The position numbers and the translations under genes were made by a program. Below are positions 8,766-17,827 of a DNA stretch of 64,000 nt, piece after piece. The stretch lies in the NCBI RefSeq assembly GCF_004342025.1, contig NZ_SLWN01000009.1, forward strand, positions 1-64,000, in the 5' to 3' direction. Within the stretch, counting starts at the first letter, position 1. Each line of letters opens with the position of its first letter. This DNA comes from Kribbella steppae. Lineage in GTDB: Bacteria > Actinomycetota > Actinomycetes > Propionibacteriales > Kribbellaceae. The notes beneath the pieces were generated by a model that worked only from the letters and a program-made list of their open reading frames with translations, ran no database searches and was not told where the DNA came from.

Positions 8766-11700
8766 CTATCTCGCGGTCGTGTACAGCCTCTCCAGGTACG
8801 ACGGCTGCCACTCGGGACCGCGGTCGTGCAGTCGCCGGACCAGACCGTGTACGTCGAGCCGCGGCTCCACCGGGTTGTCCCACCAGTCGGGCACCCGGTC
8901 GTACCACCGGTCAATCCGCAACGTCCGACCGGCTGCGTCGATCCGGGCGAACAGCCAGCCGCCCTGGTCGGCTGCCGCCTCGCTGATCCAGAGGTCGCCG
9001 AGCAGGCCGCTGAGCTTGTCGGCCCCGAACTCCGGGTCGTCCACGTCCGGCGGCTCCAGATCGAACCGGTACGACGGAGCGGCGGGATCAAGCACCTGGA
9101 CCTGGATGGTGAACCCGGACGGCACCATCGCGGTCCGGGCCCGGCACCACGCGTGCAGAGCCTTGAAAGCGTCGGACTCCTGCGGTCGCGGCCTCGGACG
9201 CTCGACCTCGGCCCGCATAGCCTCCTCGATCGACCCCGGCGCCGCCTCGATCCGCGGCCCGTCGGTTCCGACCAGCCCCAACCCAGGGATGGACATCCGC
9301 ACCGCCGCGGCAACATCTGCGGCCGCCGACAGGTTCACAGGTCCTGGGTGACTCTCCGACTCCCCATCCACCACAGGAATGAAGCTGGTCGGCTCATCGT
9401 CGTCAGCATCCGCTGCAAACCGAGCCGCACGCTCGTCATAGGACTCGTACCGCCCCTGTTCCTCGAGCCCAGCCGCGTGCTCCACGGACGTCGCGAAGCG
9501 GCTCGGGTCCTCGAACTCGGCCGCGTGCTCCACGGACGTGCCGGAGCGACTCGGGTCCTCAAACTGGGCTGCGTGCTCCACGGTGGGACGGCCCGGGGCG
9601 TCGTACCCGAACTCGTCCTCTTCCTGCCCGTCCGGGTGTCCTGGGGAGTCGTAGCCGGTCTCGTCGTCCGCCTGTGGGCCGGGGTGCGCCGGGGCGTCGT
9701 ACCGGGCCGCGTGCGAAGTGGGCTCGGGGCGAGGCATCGGGTCTGGCTGTGGGGACGGCTCAGGCTCCGGCCAGGGGTTTGGCTCGGGCTCGGGGTGTGG
9801 CGCCGGCTGTGGCTCGGGTTCCGGCCATGGCTCGGGCTCCGGCTCCGGAGTGGGCTCTGGGGTGGGTTGAGGGCTCGGCTCGGGCTCGGGCCACGGCCCG
9901 GGGTCCGGGCCGGGCATCGGGCCCGGGGTGGGCTCGGGCTCGGGTCCCGGCTGTGGGTACGGGTCGGGGCCCGGCGCGGGCTCGGGGCGGTGCGGGTCGG
10001 GCTGGGGCCAGGGGGCCGGGTGCGGCTCGGGTTGGGGCCAAGGCTCGGGGCGGGGTTGCGGCCAGGGCTGAGGTTGAGGGTGAGGCTCAACCTGAGCTTT
10101 AGCCGCCGGAGCAGTACCGAAGACCTCGTCCTCCTCGGCGTCCGGATCCACCGGCACGCTGAACCGCAGCGCAGGCGCCGCAGATTCCGCTGCACCCTGC
10201 TCCGCTGCACCCTGCTCCGCTGCACCCTGCTCCGCTGCACCCTGCTCCGCTGCACCCTGCTCCGCTGCGCCCTGCTCCGGTGCGCCCTGCTCCGGTGCGC
10301 CCTGCTCCGGTGCGCTCTGCTCCGGTGCGCTCTGCTCCGGTGCGCCCTGCTGCGGTGCGCTCTGCTCCGGTGCACCCCGCTCCGATCGGCCCTGCTCGGC
10401 ACCTGCCACCGGTGCCTCGTCCGACACCACGGGGATCTCCGCAGTGAGGTCGTCCTCAGCGTCATCGAACTGTGCGGCGGTCTCGGCCGCTAAGTCATGG
10501 AACCGCCCGGCAGTCGCGGCGGACTCAGCCGCCGACTCGTGGAACCGCCCGGCAGTCGCGGCGGACTCAGCCGCTGACTCGTGGAACCGCCCGGCAGGCG
10601 CTCCGGACTCGGCCGCTGTCTCGTCGTCCTGCGCTTCCCGCGCGGCTGCTGCGGTGTTGAACTGCACCGAGGGCTCGGCAGCGGGGTTGTCTCTACGGCG
10701 GAGGGGCGGCGGCTGGTCGAAGCGGGCCGCGGGCTCCTGGGGGTGTCTTGGGTGTTCGTCGGACCCGGCGGGGCGCTGGTCGAGGCGGGCGGTCGACTCT
10801 TCGAGGTGGGCCAGGCGCTCCTCGACTCCGCCATGGGACTGGTAGGGCCGAGCGGTGTCGAGGCGAGCGGCGGGGGCATCGAACTGGGCAGCCGGGTCGT
10901 CACGCCTACCGGGCAGGTTGGCCGGCCCGCCGGCGGGATCGCCGAAGCGAGCGGCTCGCTCCTCGGCGAGAGCGCGAGGTTGGTCGAATCGAGCCGCGGA
11001 CTCCTCAAGGTGCGCTGGGCCCTCGGCCCCGGCAGGGCTCCGGTCGAACCTGGCGGCGGGCTCTTGAAGGGGTGCTGGGCGCTCGTCGACTCCACCGTGC
11101 CGCTGGTGGGGCCGAGCGGCGGGCTCGTCGAAACGAGCGGCTGGTTCCTCGACGCGAGACGGAAAGTGGTCGGGGCGAGGGGCAGGCTCAGCAGGTCGGG
11201 TGGTGGGAGGTGCGGGTGGCGGCTGCTGGGCTTCTGGTTGAGCGAAGGGAGCGAACGGGGACGGGCCGGTGAACGATGAGGGCTCGTCTTCTTCGTCGGG
11301 TTCGTCGGCGGACTCGGGGTCGAGCACGGCGGCGATCTCGGCGGTCGGGGCGTCGTCGTCCGCGAAGTCGGCGTCCTCGAAATCGGCGTCCGGCGCGGAG
11401 GAGGCGGCGCCGGCCTGGTCGACGGATGACTCGGCCGCGAACGACTGGGCCTCGGGCCGGAACGGCTGGCGCTCGGCCTGGAACGCCTGAGCCTCGCTCT
11501 GGAACGCCTGGGCCTCGCCCTGGGACGACTGGGCCTCGGGCGGGAACGGCTGGCGCTCGGCCTGGAACGACTCGGGGTCAGCCGGGAACGGCTGGCGGTC
11601 GGCCGCGAGCGACTGGGGCTCGGCCGGGAAGGACTGGGGGTCGGGGTGTTCTGGCCGGACGGCGTGGTGGTCGGGGTGGGGGTCGGCTGGGGCGGGGTGG

Positions 11701-13097
11701 TAGGAGGCGGGGTCTTCGACCCATTCGCCGTTGATCCAGGCGCCGCCTACCCATTCGCGGTCCGGGGTTGCGGGTGAGTCGACCGCGGGCACGACGTCTG
11801 CGGTGTCGTCGTCGAACGGGTTGTACTCGCTGGTGGCGTCCTGGTCAGACCACTCCGGTTGTTCGGCGGTTTCCCAGTCCTGCTCCTCGGCAGACGGCGC
11901 GTCTTGCTGGTACGCCGCCGCGGCCGGAGCGTCGGCGAACAGGCTCGCGTAGAAGTCCTCCCCCTCGTGCACCCCACCGCCGACACGCGGCGGCTCCGAC
12001 GAAGGCAGTGCGCCGTACGGCAGACCCCCGCCCATCTCGCCGTCGGGCAGGTACGTGCCCGGCGCAGGACCACCCGGGAACGCATCAACCGAGGGCTCAG
12101 GCTCCGGGGCGTCGTCGTGCTTCCGGCGCCGCAGCCAGCCTTGCTTCTTCTCGACCACGCCGTAGTCGTCACTGCGAGCCGGCGGCTCCGCCCGGTACGG
12201 CGTCTGCGCATAAGACGCCACCTGAGGCTCCCCAGCAGGCTCAACCGCAGGCTCAGCAGCAGACGCCGCGTAGGGCTCCGGGTAAGGCGCCGCGTTGACC
12301 GCCTCGTCTATCGGCTGGCCGGTGAACGGGCTGATGCCGGGCGGGACGACGTACGACTCCTCGTCCTCCGGACCCTCGGATGCTCCAGTCACGACATCTT
12401 CAACGACCGAGACCTCGGCTGTGTCAGGTTCGTCAGCCAAAAGTTCCGGGACCGCAACGTTCAGGCTGAAATCCTGCGCCGCGACCACGCCGGCCGGCAG
12501 GTCCGGCTGCACTGGCGACCGCGGGTCAATCCCGAACCGGTCGAAGAACTCCCCCAGCACGTCAACGGTGATGTCCCCGGCTCCGGCCGCCCGGATCAGC
12601 TGCACCCCGAACGGCACCAACTCGTCCAGCCCGCCGAGGTAGTCGGCCCACTCGGCGACCCACTCGATCATCTCGCCGGCGGCTTCCTCGTCCGACGTGA
12701 TCCACTGCCCGATCGGCGCGAACCCGTCGTCGACCGGCTGCCACGGATCCCCCTGGTACGACGCCCGCGCCCACGTGCCGTTGAAGGCGCCGTACACGAA
12801 GCCCAACTCGCCCCGTGAGATCAGCCGCCGCACGTCCGGCTGCCCGATCCAGTCCGGCGAGCCCGCGAGCAGGTCCGACCCGGCGGTCCGGCTGTGCTGG
12901 GTGTGGAACCCGAACAGCACCGACCGCCCGCCCTCGAGCCGGACCATGCGCAGGATGGACGCGGTCTCGTCCTGGTGGTGGTACCCCGACTCGTCGGCGT
13001 ACCACCGCCGGTCGAACCCGGTGGCATGGGCGACTGCGGCGAGTGCGCACCAGCGGGCGCGCAACTCCTCCGGGTCGTCCAGGTCAACGAGCGGCAT
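8766..13097 (-). CDS. Giant repeat-rich protein with conserved terminal domains, function unknown
   Basis: A 1443-residue protein I do not recognise. Residues 1 to about 195 form a compact globular domain (FDRRWYADESGYHHQDETA, GGRSVLFGFHTQHSRT, DLLAGSPDWI). The last 150 residues form a second one (ALHAWCRARTAM, LRIDRWYDRVPDWWDNPVEP). The roughly 1000 residues between are low-complexity: Ala/Glu/Gln/Pro-rich repeats, a Pro-x run (WPQPEP style) and tandem EQGAPEQSA and GRFHESAAES units. No signal peptide or membrane helix is seen, so it is probably cytosolic. The ATG at 13097 has GGAG 8 bases upstream. It sits in a minus-strand run: K+ permease, RNA methyltransferase, this gene, LLM oxidoreductase. 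The WYDRVPDWW stretch recalls YezG-type immunity proteins, but only faintly. Confidence 0.8.
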   Translation of the reverse strand: MPLVDLDDPEELRARWCALAAVAHATGFDRRWYADESGYHHQDETASILRMVRLEGGRSVLFGFHTQHSRTAGSDLLAGSPDWIGQPDVRRLISRGELGFVYGAFNGTWARASYQGDPWQPVDDGFAPIGQWITSDEEAAGEMIEWVAEWADYLGGLDELVPFGVQLIRAAGAGDITVDVLGEFFDRFGIDPRSPVQPDLPAGVVAAQDFSLNVAVPELLADEPDTAEVSVVEDVVTGASEGPEDEESYVVPPGISPFTGQPIDEAVNAAPYPEPYAASAAEPAVEPAGEPQVASYAQTPYRAEPPARSDDYGVVEKKQGWLRRRKHDDAPEPEPSVDAFPGGPAPGTYLPDGEMGGGLPYGALPSSEPPRVGGGVHEGEDFYASLFADAPAAAAYQQDAPSAEEQDWETAEQPEWSDQDATSEYNPFDDDTADVVPAVDSPATPDREWVGGAWINGEWVEDPASYHPAPADPHPDHHAVRPEHPDPQSFPAEPQSLAADRQPFPADPESFQAERQPFPPEAQSSQGEAQAFQSEAQAFQAERQPFRPEAQSFAAESSVDQAGAASSAPDADFEDADFADDDAPTAEIAAVLDPESADEPDEEDEPSSFTGPSPFAPFAQPEAQQPPPAPPTTRPAEPAPRPDHFPSRVEEPAARFDEPAARPHQRHGGVDERPAPLQEPAARFDRSPAGAEGPAHLEESAARFDQPRALAEERAARFGDPAGGPANLPGRRDDPAAQFDAPAARLDTARPYQSHGGVEERLAHLEESTARLDQRPAGSDEHPRHPQEPAARFDQPPPLRRRDNPAAEPSVQFNTAAAAREAQDDETAAESGAPAGRFHESAAESAATAGRFHESAAESAATAGRFHDLAAETAAQFDDAEDDLTAEIPVVSDEAPVAGAEQGRSERGAPEQSAPQQGAPEQSAPEQSAPEQGAPEQGAPEQGAAEQGAAEQGAAEQGAAEQGAAEQGAAESAAPALRFSVPVDPDAEEDEVFGTAPAAKAQVEPHPQPQPWPQPRPEPWPQPEPHPAPWPQPDPHRPEPAPGPDPYPQPGPEPEPTPGPMPGPDPGPWPEPEPSPQPTPEPTPEPEPEPWPEPEPQPAPHPEPEPNPWPEPEPSPQPDPMPRPEPTSHAARYDAPAHPGPQADDETGYDSPGHPDGQEEDEFGYDAPGRPTVEHAAQFEDPSRSGTSVEHAAEFEDPSRFATSVEHAAGLEEQGRYESYDERAARFAADADDDEPTSFIPVVDGESESHPGPVNLSAAADVAAAVRMSIPGLGLVGTDGPRIEAAPGSIEEAMRAEVERPRPRPQESDAFKALHAWCRARTAMVPSGFTIQVQVLDPAAPSYRFDLEPPDVDDPEFGADKLSGLLGDLWISEAAADQGGWLFARIDAAGRTLRIDRWYDRVPDWWDNPVEPRLDVHGLVRRLHDRGPEWQPSYLERLYTTAR
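9720..10095. repeat. Proline-alternating low-complexity tract
   Basis: Within the giant gene, about 375 bases encode P-x dipeptide and W-P-x-P-x-P arrays (EPWPQPEP and variants). On the plus strand the DNA is built of GGGCTCGGG/GGGTTCGGG-like units. The product would be a stiff polyproline-like rod near the C-terminal domain. Such DNA is prone to length change. Confidence 0.85.
10186..10395. repeat. 15-bp minisatellite, 14 units
   Basis: The unit TCCGCTGCACCCTGC repeats in register every 15 bases. The first five copies are essentially identical, later copies drift (TCCGGTGCGCCCTGC), and the last unit (10381-10395) is degenerate. It encodes the pentapeptide series AAEQG/APEQG/APEQS in frame. 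Because the unit is a multiple of three, copy number could vary without a frameshift. Confidence 0.9.
10498..10623. repeat. 42-bp tandem repeat, 3 units
   Basis: Two nearly identical 42-bp units (10498-10539, 10540-10581) and a diverged third (10582-10623) start with TGGAACCGCCCGGCAG. They encode the 14-residue motif TAGRFHESAAESAA. The repeat also preserves the reading frame. Confidence 0.85.
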
Positions 13098-13133
13098 CAG
13101 GTCTCCAGCGCATCGGAATCCAGGGCCAGAACG

Positions 13134-14330
13134 CTACCCGAGCCCCCGGACACTCACCACTTCACTGTCCACAGGCTCCAAGATGGCCACGCACTCGATG
13201 TGGTGGGTCATCCCGAACAGGTCGAACGCCCGGAGCGACGCGATCCCGTAGCCGAGCGTCCCGAACGTCTTCAGGTCCCGCGCCAGCGCTGCCGGATCAC
13301 ACGCAACGTACGCCACTCGCCGCGGGGTCAGCGCAGCGATCCGCCGTACGACGTCCTTGCCCGCACCCGTCCGCGGCGGGTCCAGCACGACCAGGTCAAC
13401 GTGCTCCAGCCCCTGCCCGACCGCCGTGTTCAGCACCCGGTCCACGTCCCCCGTCTCCAGCGTCACGTCCGGTAGGTCGTGCAGATTCCGCCGGGCATTG
13501 CGAACCGCGTCCTTGTCACCCTCGATGGCCAGCACCGGGCACCCAGCCTCAGCCAGGAAGGCAGCAAACAGCCCGACACCCGAGTACAGGTCCAGCGCCG
13601 TCTCCCCCGTCGCAGGCTCCAGTCCACTCAGTACGGCGTCCACCAGCGTCTCCGGAGCGGCAGGGTGCACCTGCCAGAACCCACCGGCCTCAACCCGGAA
13701 CCGCCGATTGCGCACGACTTCCACCACGCGCCCACCGGGTTCCTCGTCGGTCAGTACGGCGGTCTTGCCCTCGGACGAGACGACAGCCTGCACCGACGTC
13801 ACGTCCGGCCACCGCTGCCCCAGCACGTCCGGACTGTCCGGGTGCGCGATCAGGCACCTGTCGATCTGGACCAGGTCGTGCGACCGGTGCGCGTACATGC
13901 CGGGTCGCCCGTCCACCACGGCGTACCTCATCCGAGTCCGCCAGCCGAGACCGTCGTCGCCCGGGGACTCCATCACCACCGTGCGCTCGATCCCGCCGAT
14001 CCGCCGCAGCGTGTCCGACACCACGGTGGCCTTCAGCCGCCGCTGCTCCACGATGTTGGAGTGCTGGAAGTCGCAGCCTCCGCACAGCCCCGGCCCGGCG
14101 TACGGGCACGGTGGCTCGATCCGCTGCGGTGACGGGGTGAGGACCTGTACGACGTCCGCCCGCAGGTACTTCGCGTTCTGCTCGGTGACGCGCGCGTGGA
14201 CCAGCTCACCCGGCAACGCGTGCCGGACGAAGACCACCTGCCCCTCATGCCGGGCCACACAGTGTCCCCCGTGCGCTACTGGTCCTACTTCCAGCTCGAC
14301 TACCGCCCCGACGATGTCCTCGCCTGTCAC
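13134..14330 (-). CDS. Class I SAM-dependent RNA (uracil-5) methyltransferase, TrmA/RlmCD family
   Basis: Predicted m5U methyltransferase acting on tRNA or 23S rRNA, the counterpart of mycobacterial Rv2689c. The 398-residue product has an N-terminal TRAM RNA-binding domain (residues about 5-60) and a Cys cluster for [4Fe-4S] (CPYAGPGLCGGC, with a later Cys in IDRCLIAHP). The SAM domain carries FWQVHPAAPETL, LDLYSGVGLFAAFLA and LVVLDPPRTGAG. The nucleophile motif is VAYVACDPAALARDL. The GTG start at 14330 overlaps the permease stop by 4 bases (GTGA) with AGGAG upstream, so translation is coupled. Which RNA it modifies cannot be decided from sequence. Confidence 0.92.
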   Translation of the reverse strand: MTGEDIVGAVVELEVGPVAHGGHCVARHEGQVVFVRHALPGELVHARVTEQNAKYLRADVVQVLTPSPQRIEPPCPYAGPGLCGGCDFQHSNIVEQRRLKATVVSDTLRRIGGIERTVVMESPGDDGLGWRTRMRYAVVDGRPGMYAHRSHDLVQIDRCLIAHPDSPDVLGQRWPDVTSVQAVVSSEGKTAVLTDEEPGGRVVEVVRNRRFRVEAGGFWQVHPAAPETLVDAVLSGLEPATGETALDLYSGVGLFAAFLAEAGCPVLAIEGDKDAVRNARRNLHDLPDVTLETGDVDRVLNTAVGQGLEHVDLVVLDPPRTGAGKDVVRRIAALTPRRVAYVACDPAALARDLKTFGTLGYGIASLRAFDLFGMTHHIECVAILEPVDSEVVSVRGLG

Positions 14331-16357
14331 CGATCTCCTGACGCCTTGCGGGCTCCACGCCGTACCTGGCCTGCCACCCGCTCCTCCCGGTCCTGCCGTT
14401 CCTCTGCTGCCTGCGACGAGATCAGCTGGTAAGGAACCGACGTAACCATCACACCAGGTGTGAACAAGAGGCGCCCCTTCAGCCGCAGGGCACTCTGGTT
14501 GTGCAGGAGGTGCTCCCACCAGTGGCCGACGACGTACTCGGGGATGTAGACCATCACCACGTCGCGCGGCGACTGCCGCCTGATGTCCCGGACATACTGC
14601 AGGATCGGGCGGGTGATCTCCCGGTACGGCGAGGCCAGCCGCTTCAGCGGGATCGGGATACCTCGGGCGTCCCACTCGGCCTGCAGCGTCTCCGACTCCT
14701 CCCGGTCGACGTCGACCGTGACCGCCTCGAGCATGTACGGCCGGGCCGCCTTGGCGAAGGCCAGCGCCCGCAGGGTCGGCTTGTGCAGCTTGGACACCAG
14801 CACGATCGAGTGCACCCGGGACGGCAGCATCAGCTGCTCGTCACCTTCCGCCGCCATCTGCTTGCTGACCGCGTTGTAGTGCCGGCGGATGCCCTTCATC
14901 AGCAGGAACAACACCGCCATCGCGATGATCGCGATGTAGGCGCCGTGGGTGAACTTGGTGAGCAGCACGATCACCAGCACCACGCCGGTCATGGTCAGGC
15001 CGATCGCGTTGATCGTCCGGGACCGGTGCATCTGCCGGCGCTTCGCCCCGTCGGTCTCGGTCTTCAGCAACCGGGTCCAGTGCCGGACCATGCCGGTCTG
15101 GCTGATCGTGAACGACACGAACACGCCGACGATGTAGAGCTGGATCAGCCGGGTCACCTCGGCGTTGAAGGCAACGATCAGGAGGCTCGCGAACGCGGCC
15201 AGGATGATGATGCCGTTGCTGAACGCGAGCCGGTCGCCGCGGGTGTGCAGCTGCCGCGGCAGGTATCCGTCCCGGGCCAGGATCGAGCCGAGCACCGGGA
15301 AGCCGTTGAACGCGGTGTTGGCGGCCAGCACCAGGATCACGCCGGTGGCCGCGGCGACCAGGTAGAAGCCTAGTGAGAAGTGGTCGAAGATCCCCTTCGC
15401 CAGCTGGCCGATGATCGGGTCCTGGTGGTAGCCGGCCCCGACCGGTACGCCGTCCCGCAGCAGCTGGGTCGCCGGATCCTCGGCGAACCGCACCTTCATC
15501 ACGTTGGCCAGCGTCACCACGCTGATCACCATCGCGATCGAGATGCAGCCGAGCAGCAGCAGCGTGGTCGCCGCGTTCTTGCTCTTCGGCTTCTTGAACG
15601 CGGGCACGCCGTTGCTGATCGCCTCGACACCGGTCAGCGCGGCACACCCGGACGAGAACGCCCGCAGCACCAGGAACCCCATCGCCAGGCCACCCGCCCC
15701 GTGCACGAACGGCTCTTCGGCGGCGACGTCGAAGACCGCGGTCTCCGCGTTCGGCAGCGTCCCGAACAGCAGCCGGCCGAACCCGAACGCTGCCATCCCG
15801 AGGATCGTGACCATGAAGATGTACGTCGGTACGGCGAAGGCCGCGCCGGACTCGCGGACACCGCGCAGATTCATCGTGGTCAGGAACAGCACCGCGATCA
15901 CCGCAGCGGTCGCCTGGTGACCCTCCAGCGCCGGGATCGCCGACGCGGCGTACTGGGCGGCCGACGAGATCGACACCGCGACCGTCAGGACGTAGTCGAC
16001 CAGCAGGGCACTGGCCACCGTCAGACCGGCGGTCGGCCCGAGGTTGACGTTGGCCACCTCGTAGTCGCCGCCACCGGACGGGTAGGCGTGGACGTTCTGC
16101 CGGTACGACGCCACCACCACGAGCATCACCAAAGCGACGACGATGGCGACCTTCCACGAGATCGTCAGCGCGGTCAGACCGGCCAGCGACAGGGTCAGGA
16201 AGATCTCGTCGGGGGCGTACGCGACCGACGACAGTGCGTCGCTGGCGAAGACCGGCAGAGCGATGCGCTTGGGCAGCAGCGTCTCACCGAGCTGGGTGCT
16301 GCGCAGTTTGCGGCCGAGCAGCAGCCTCTTGCCGATATCGCCGAGAGCGGGAGTCAC
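14327..16357 (-). CDS. APC-family permease, KimA-like potassium importer
   Basis: A 676-residue APC-superfamily transporter with about 12 membrane helices in the first 480 residues and a soluble C-terminal domain of about 190 residues. The N-terminal region (FASDALSSVAYAPDEI, YRQNVHAYPSGGGDYEVAN, LLVDYVLTVAVSISSAAQ) closely resembles the K+:H+ symporter KimA (YdaO) of Bacillus subtilis. It lies head-to-head with two RCK/TrkA-type regulators at 16453-17783, which supports K+ transport. Homologue by position: Rv2690c. The start is the GTG at 16357; the ribosome-binding site is weak. Family is certain; substrate is inferred. Confidence 0.88.
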   Translation of the reverse strand: MTPALGDIGKRLLLGRKLRSTQLGETLLPKRIALPVFASDALSSVAYAPDEIFLTLSLAGLTALTISWKVAIVVALVMLVVVASYRQNVHAYPSGGGDYEVANVNLGPTAGLTVASALLVDYVLTVAVSISSAAQYAASAIPALEGHQATAAVIAVLFLTTMNLRGVRESGAAFAVPTYIFMVTILGMAAFGFGRLLFGTLPNAETAVFDVAAEEPFVHGAGGLAMGFLVLRAFSSGCAALTGVEAISNGVPAFKKPKSKNAATTLLLLGCISIAMVISVVTLANVMKVRFAEDPATQLLRDGVPVGAGYHQDPIIGQLAKGIFDHFSLGFYLVAAATGVILVLAANTAFNGFPVLGSILARDGYLPRQLHTRGDRLAFSNGIIILAAFASLLIVAFNAEVTRLIQLYIVGVFVSFTISQTGMVRHWTRLLKTETDGAKRRQMHRSRTINAIGLTMTGVVLVIVLLTKFTHGAYIAIIAMAVLFLLMKGIRRHYNAVSKQMAAEGDEQLMLPSRVHSIVLVSKLHKPTLRALAFAKAARPYMLEAVTVDVDREESETLQAEWDARGIPIPLKRLASPYREITRPILQYVRDIRRQSPRDVVMVYIPEYVVGHWWEHLLHNQSALRLKGRLLFTPGVMVTSVPYQLISSQAAEERQDREERVAGQVRRGARKASGDR

Positions 16358-16452
16358 ACCGGTGATGTTAGAGGGAGCCCCGGTCCGGTGTAGCGTCTAT
16401 CCCTGCCGAACCGATGCCAGTGGCCCCACTCGGGGCAAGGAGTGATCACCCA

Positions 16453-17115
16453 GTGCACGTCGTCATCATGGGCTGCGGCCGCGTCGGGTCGACGCTTGCG
16501 AGAACCCTGGAGAAGCGGGGCCACACGGTCGCGATCATCGACCAGGCGGGCGATTCGTTCCGCCGGCTGAGCCCGAACTTCACCGGCCGGACGGTCACCG
16601 GTATGGGTTTCGACCGGGAGATCCTGACCGAGGCCGGGATCGAGCAGGCCGAGGCGTTCGCCGCGGTCTCGAACGGCGACAACTCCAACATCCTGGCCGC
16701 CCGGGTGGCCCGGGAGACCTTCGGTATCAACAACGTGGTGGCCCGCATCTACGACCCGGGCCGCGCCGAGGTGTACCAGCGGCTCGGCATCCCGACCGTC
16801 GGCACCGTGCGCTGGACCGTCGACCAGATGATGCGCCGGCTGCTTCCGGAGGGCTCCGAGCCGGAGTGGCGCGACCCATCCGGCACGGTTCGGCTGGCCG
16901 AGGTGCACGTGCACTCCGGATGGGTCGGGCGGGCCGCGTTCGACATCGAGAAGGCCACCGGTGCCCGGGTCGCGTTCCTGACCCGGCTGGGTGAAGGCCT
17001 GCTGCCCAAGGCCGACACGGTCATCCAGGAGGGTGACCTGGTCCACGTGGTGATGCTCGAACGGGACGCGGCCGCGATCGAGTCCCAACTCGGCACCAAG
17101 CCTGAGGAGCTGTGA
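16453..17115 (+). CDS. ceoB: TrkA-family potassium uptake regulatory subunit (CeoB-like)
   Basis: RCK protein of 220 residues that would bind NAD(H) or nucleotide and gate a K+ transporter at the inner face of the membrane. The Rossmann motif is at the N-terminus (VVIMGCGRVGSTLARTLE), with the acidic residue at the end of beta-2 (AIIDQAG). The RCK_C domain covers about residues 135-215. The GTG at 16453 has AAGGAG about 10 bases upstream; extending to 16414 adds implausible residues. The next RCK gene begins in its stop codon, and the KimA-like permease is divergent with 95 bases between. Position and sequence correspond to Rv2691 (ceoB). Confidence 0.92.
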   Translation: MHVVIMGCGRVGSTLARTLEKRGHTVAIIDQAGDSFRRLSPNFTGRTVTGMGFDREILTEAGIEQAEAFAAVSNGDNSNILAARVARETFGINNVVARIYDPGRAEVYQRLGIPTVGTVRWTVDQMMRRLLPEGSEPEWRDPSGTVRLAEVHVHSGWVGRAAFDIEKATGARVAFLTRLGEGLLPKADTVIQEGDLVHVVMLERDAAAIESQLGTKPEEL

Positions 17116-17783
17116 TGCGGGTAGCCATCGCCGGCGCCGGGAACGTCGGTCGTTCGATCGCCGCCGAGCTGCTGGAGAACGGCCACGAGGTGCTGCTGAT
17201 CGACAAGGACCCGCGGGCGATCAAGGCCGAGTCGGTGCCGCGGGCCGAGTGGCTGCTCGCCGACGCCTGCGAGCTGTCCTCGCTCGAGGAGGCCGCGCTG
17301 CAACGCTGCCAGGTGGCGATCGCCAGCACCGGCGACGACAAGGTCAACCTGGTCGTCTCGCTGCTGGCCAAGACCGAATTCGGCGTTCCCCGGACCGTTG
17401 CCCGGGTCAACCATCCGCGGAACGAGTGGATGTTCAACGAGGCCTGGGGTGTGGACGTCTCGGTGTCCACCCCGCGGATCATGTCCGCACTGGTCGAGGA
17501 GGCCGTATCGGTCGGCGACCTGGTCCGGCTGTTCACCTTCCGCCAGGGCGACGCGAACCTGGTCGAGCTGACCCTGCCTGAGGACTCCCCGATGATCGGC
17601 CTCCGGGTCGGGGACATCGACTGGCCGCTCGACACCGCGCTGGTCGTCATCCTGCGCGAGGGCCGCGTCCTGCGCCCGGACCCGGAAGGCACCCTGGAGC
17701 TGAACGACGAACTGTTGTTCGTCGCCGCCGACGAGACCGAGGAACAGCTCGAGGACATGCTCTCGCCGCACCACCGCAAGTAG
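17115..17783 (+). CDS. ceoC: TrkA-family potassium uptake regulatory subunit (CeoC-like)
   Basis: Second RCK subunit, 222 residues, expected to partner the first as a hetero-oligomer. It has MRVAIAGAGNVGRSIAAELL with LLIDKDP after beta-2, then an RCK_C domain (SVGDLVRLF, LVELTLPEDSPMIGLRV). The ATG at 17115 overlaps the preceding TGA by one base (TGATG), with GAGGAG 5 bases upstream. Corresponds to Rv2692 (ceoC). A hairpin terminator follows at 17801. Confidence 0.92.
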   Translation: MRVAIAGAGNVGRSIAAELLENGHEVLLIDKDPRAIKAESVPRAEWLLADACELSSLEEAALQRCQVAIASTGDDKVNLVVSLLAKTEFGVPRTVARVNHPRNEWMFNEAWGVDVSVSTPRIMSALVEEAVSVGDLVRLFTFRQGDANLVELTLPEDSPMIGLRVGDIDWPLDTALVVILREGRVLRPDPEGTLELNDELLFVAADETEEQLEDMLSPHHRK

Positions 17784-17800
17784 GAGTAGTCCAAGAAGAG

Positions 17801-17824
17801 AGCCCGGGCTGTGTGGCCCGGGCT
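17801..17824. terminator. Bidirectional terminator between ceoC and the DUF3159 gene
   Basis: AGCCCGGGC, loop TGTGTG, GCCCGGGCT: a perfect 9-bp stem followed by TTCCT. It sits between convergent genes (stop codons at 17783 and 17828), so it can serve both. Confidence 0.9.
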
Positions 17825-17827
17825 TTC

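Noticed and set aside
10186..10395. Regular repeat array considered as a CRISPR
   Set aside because: Units are 15 bp, contiguous without spacers, and in frame within a coding sequence; no cas genes nearby.
8685..10493. 602-residue plus-strand open frame within the giant gene
   Set aside because: It is made by reading the repeats backwards (strings of LRCALLRCALL). The minus strand has start, ribosome-binding site and globular ends.
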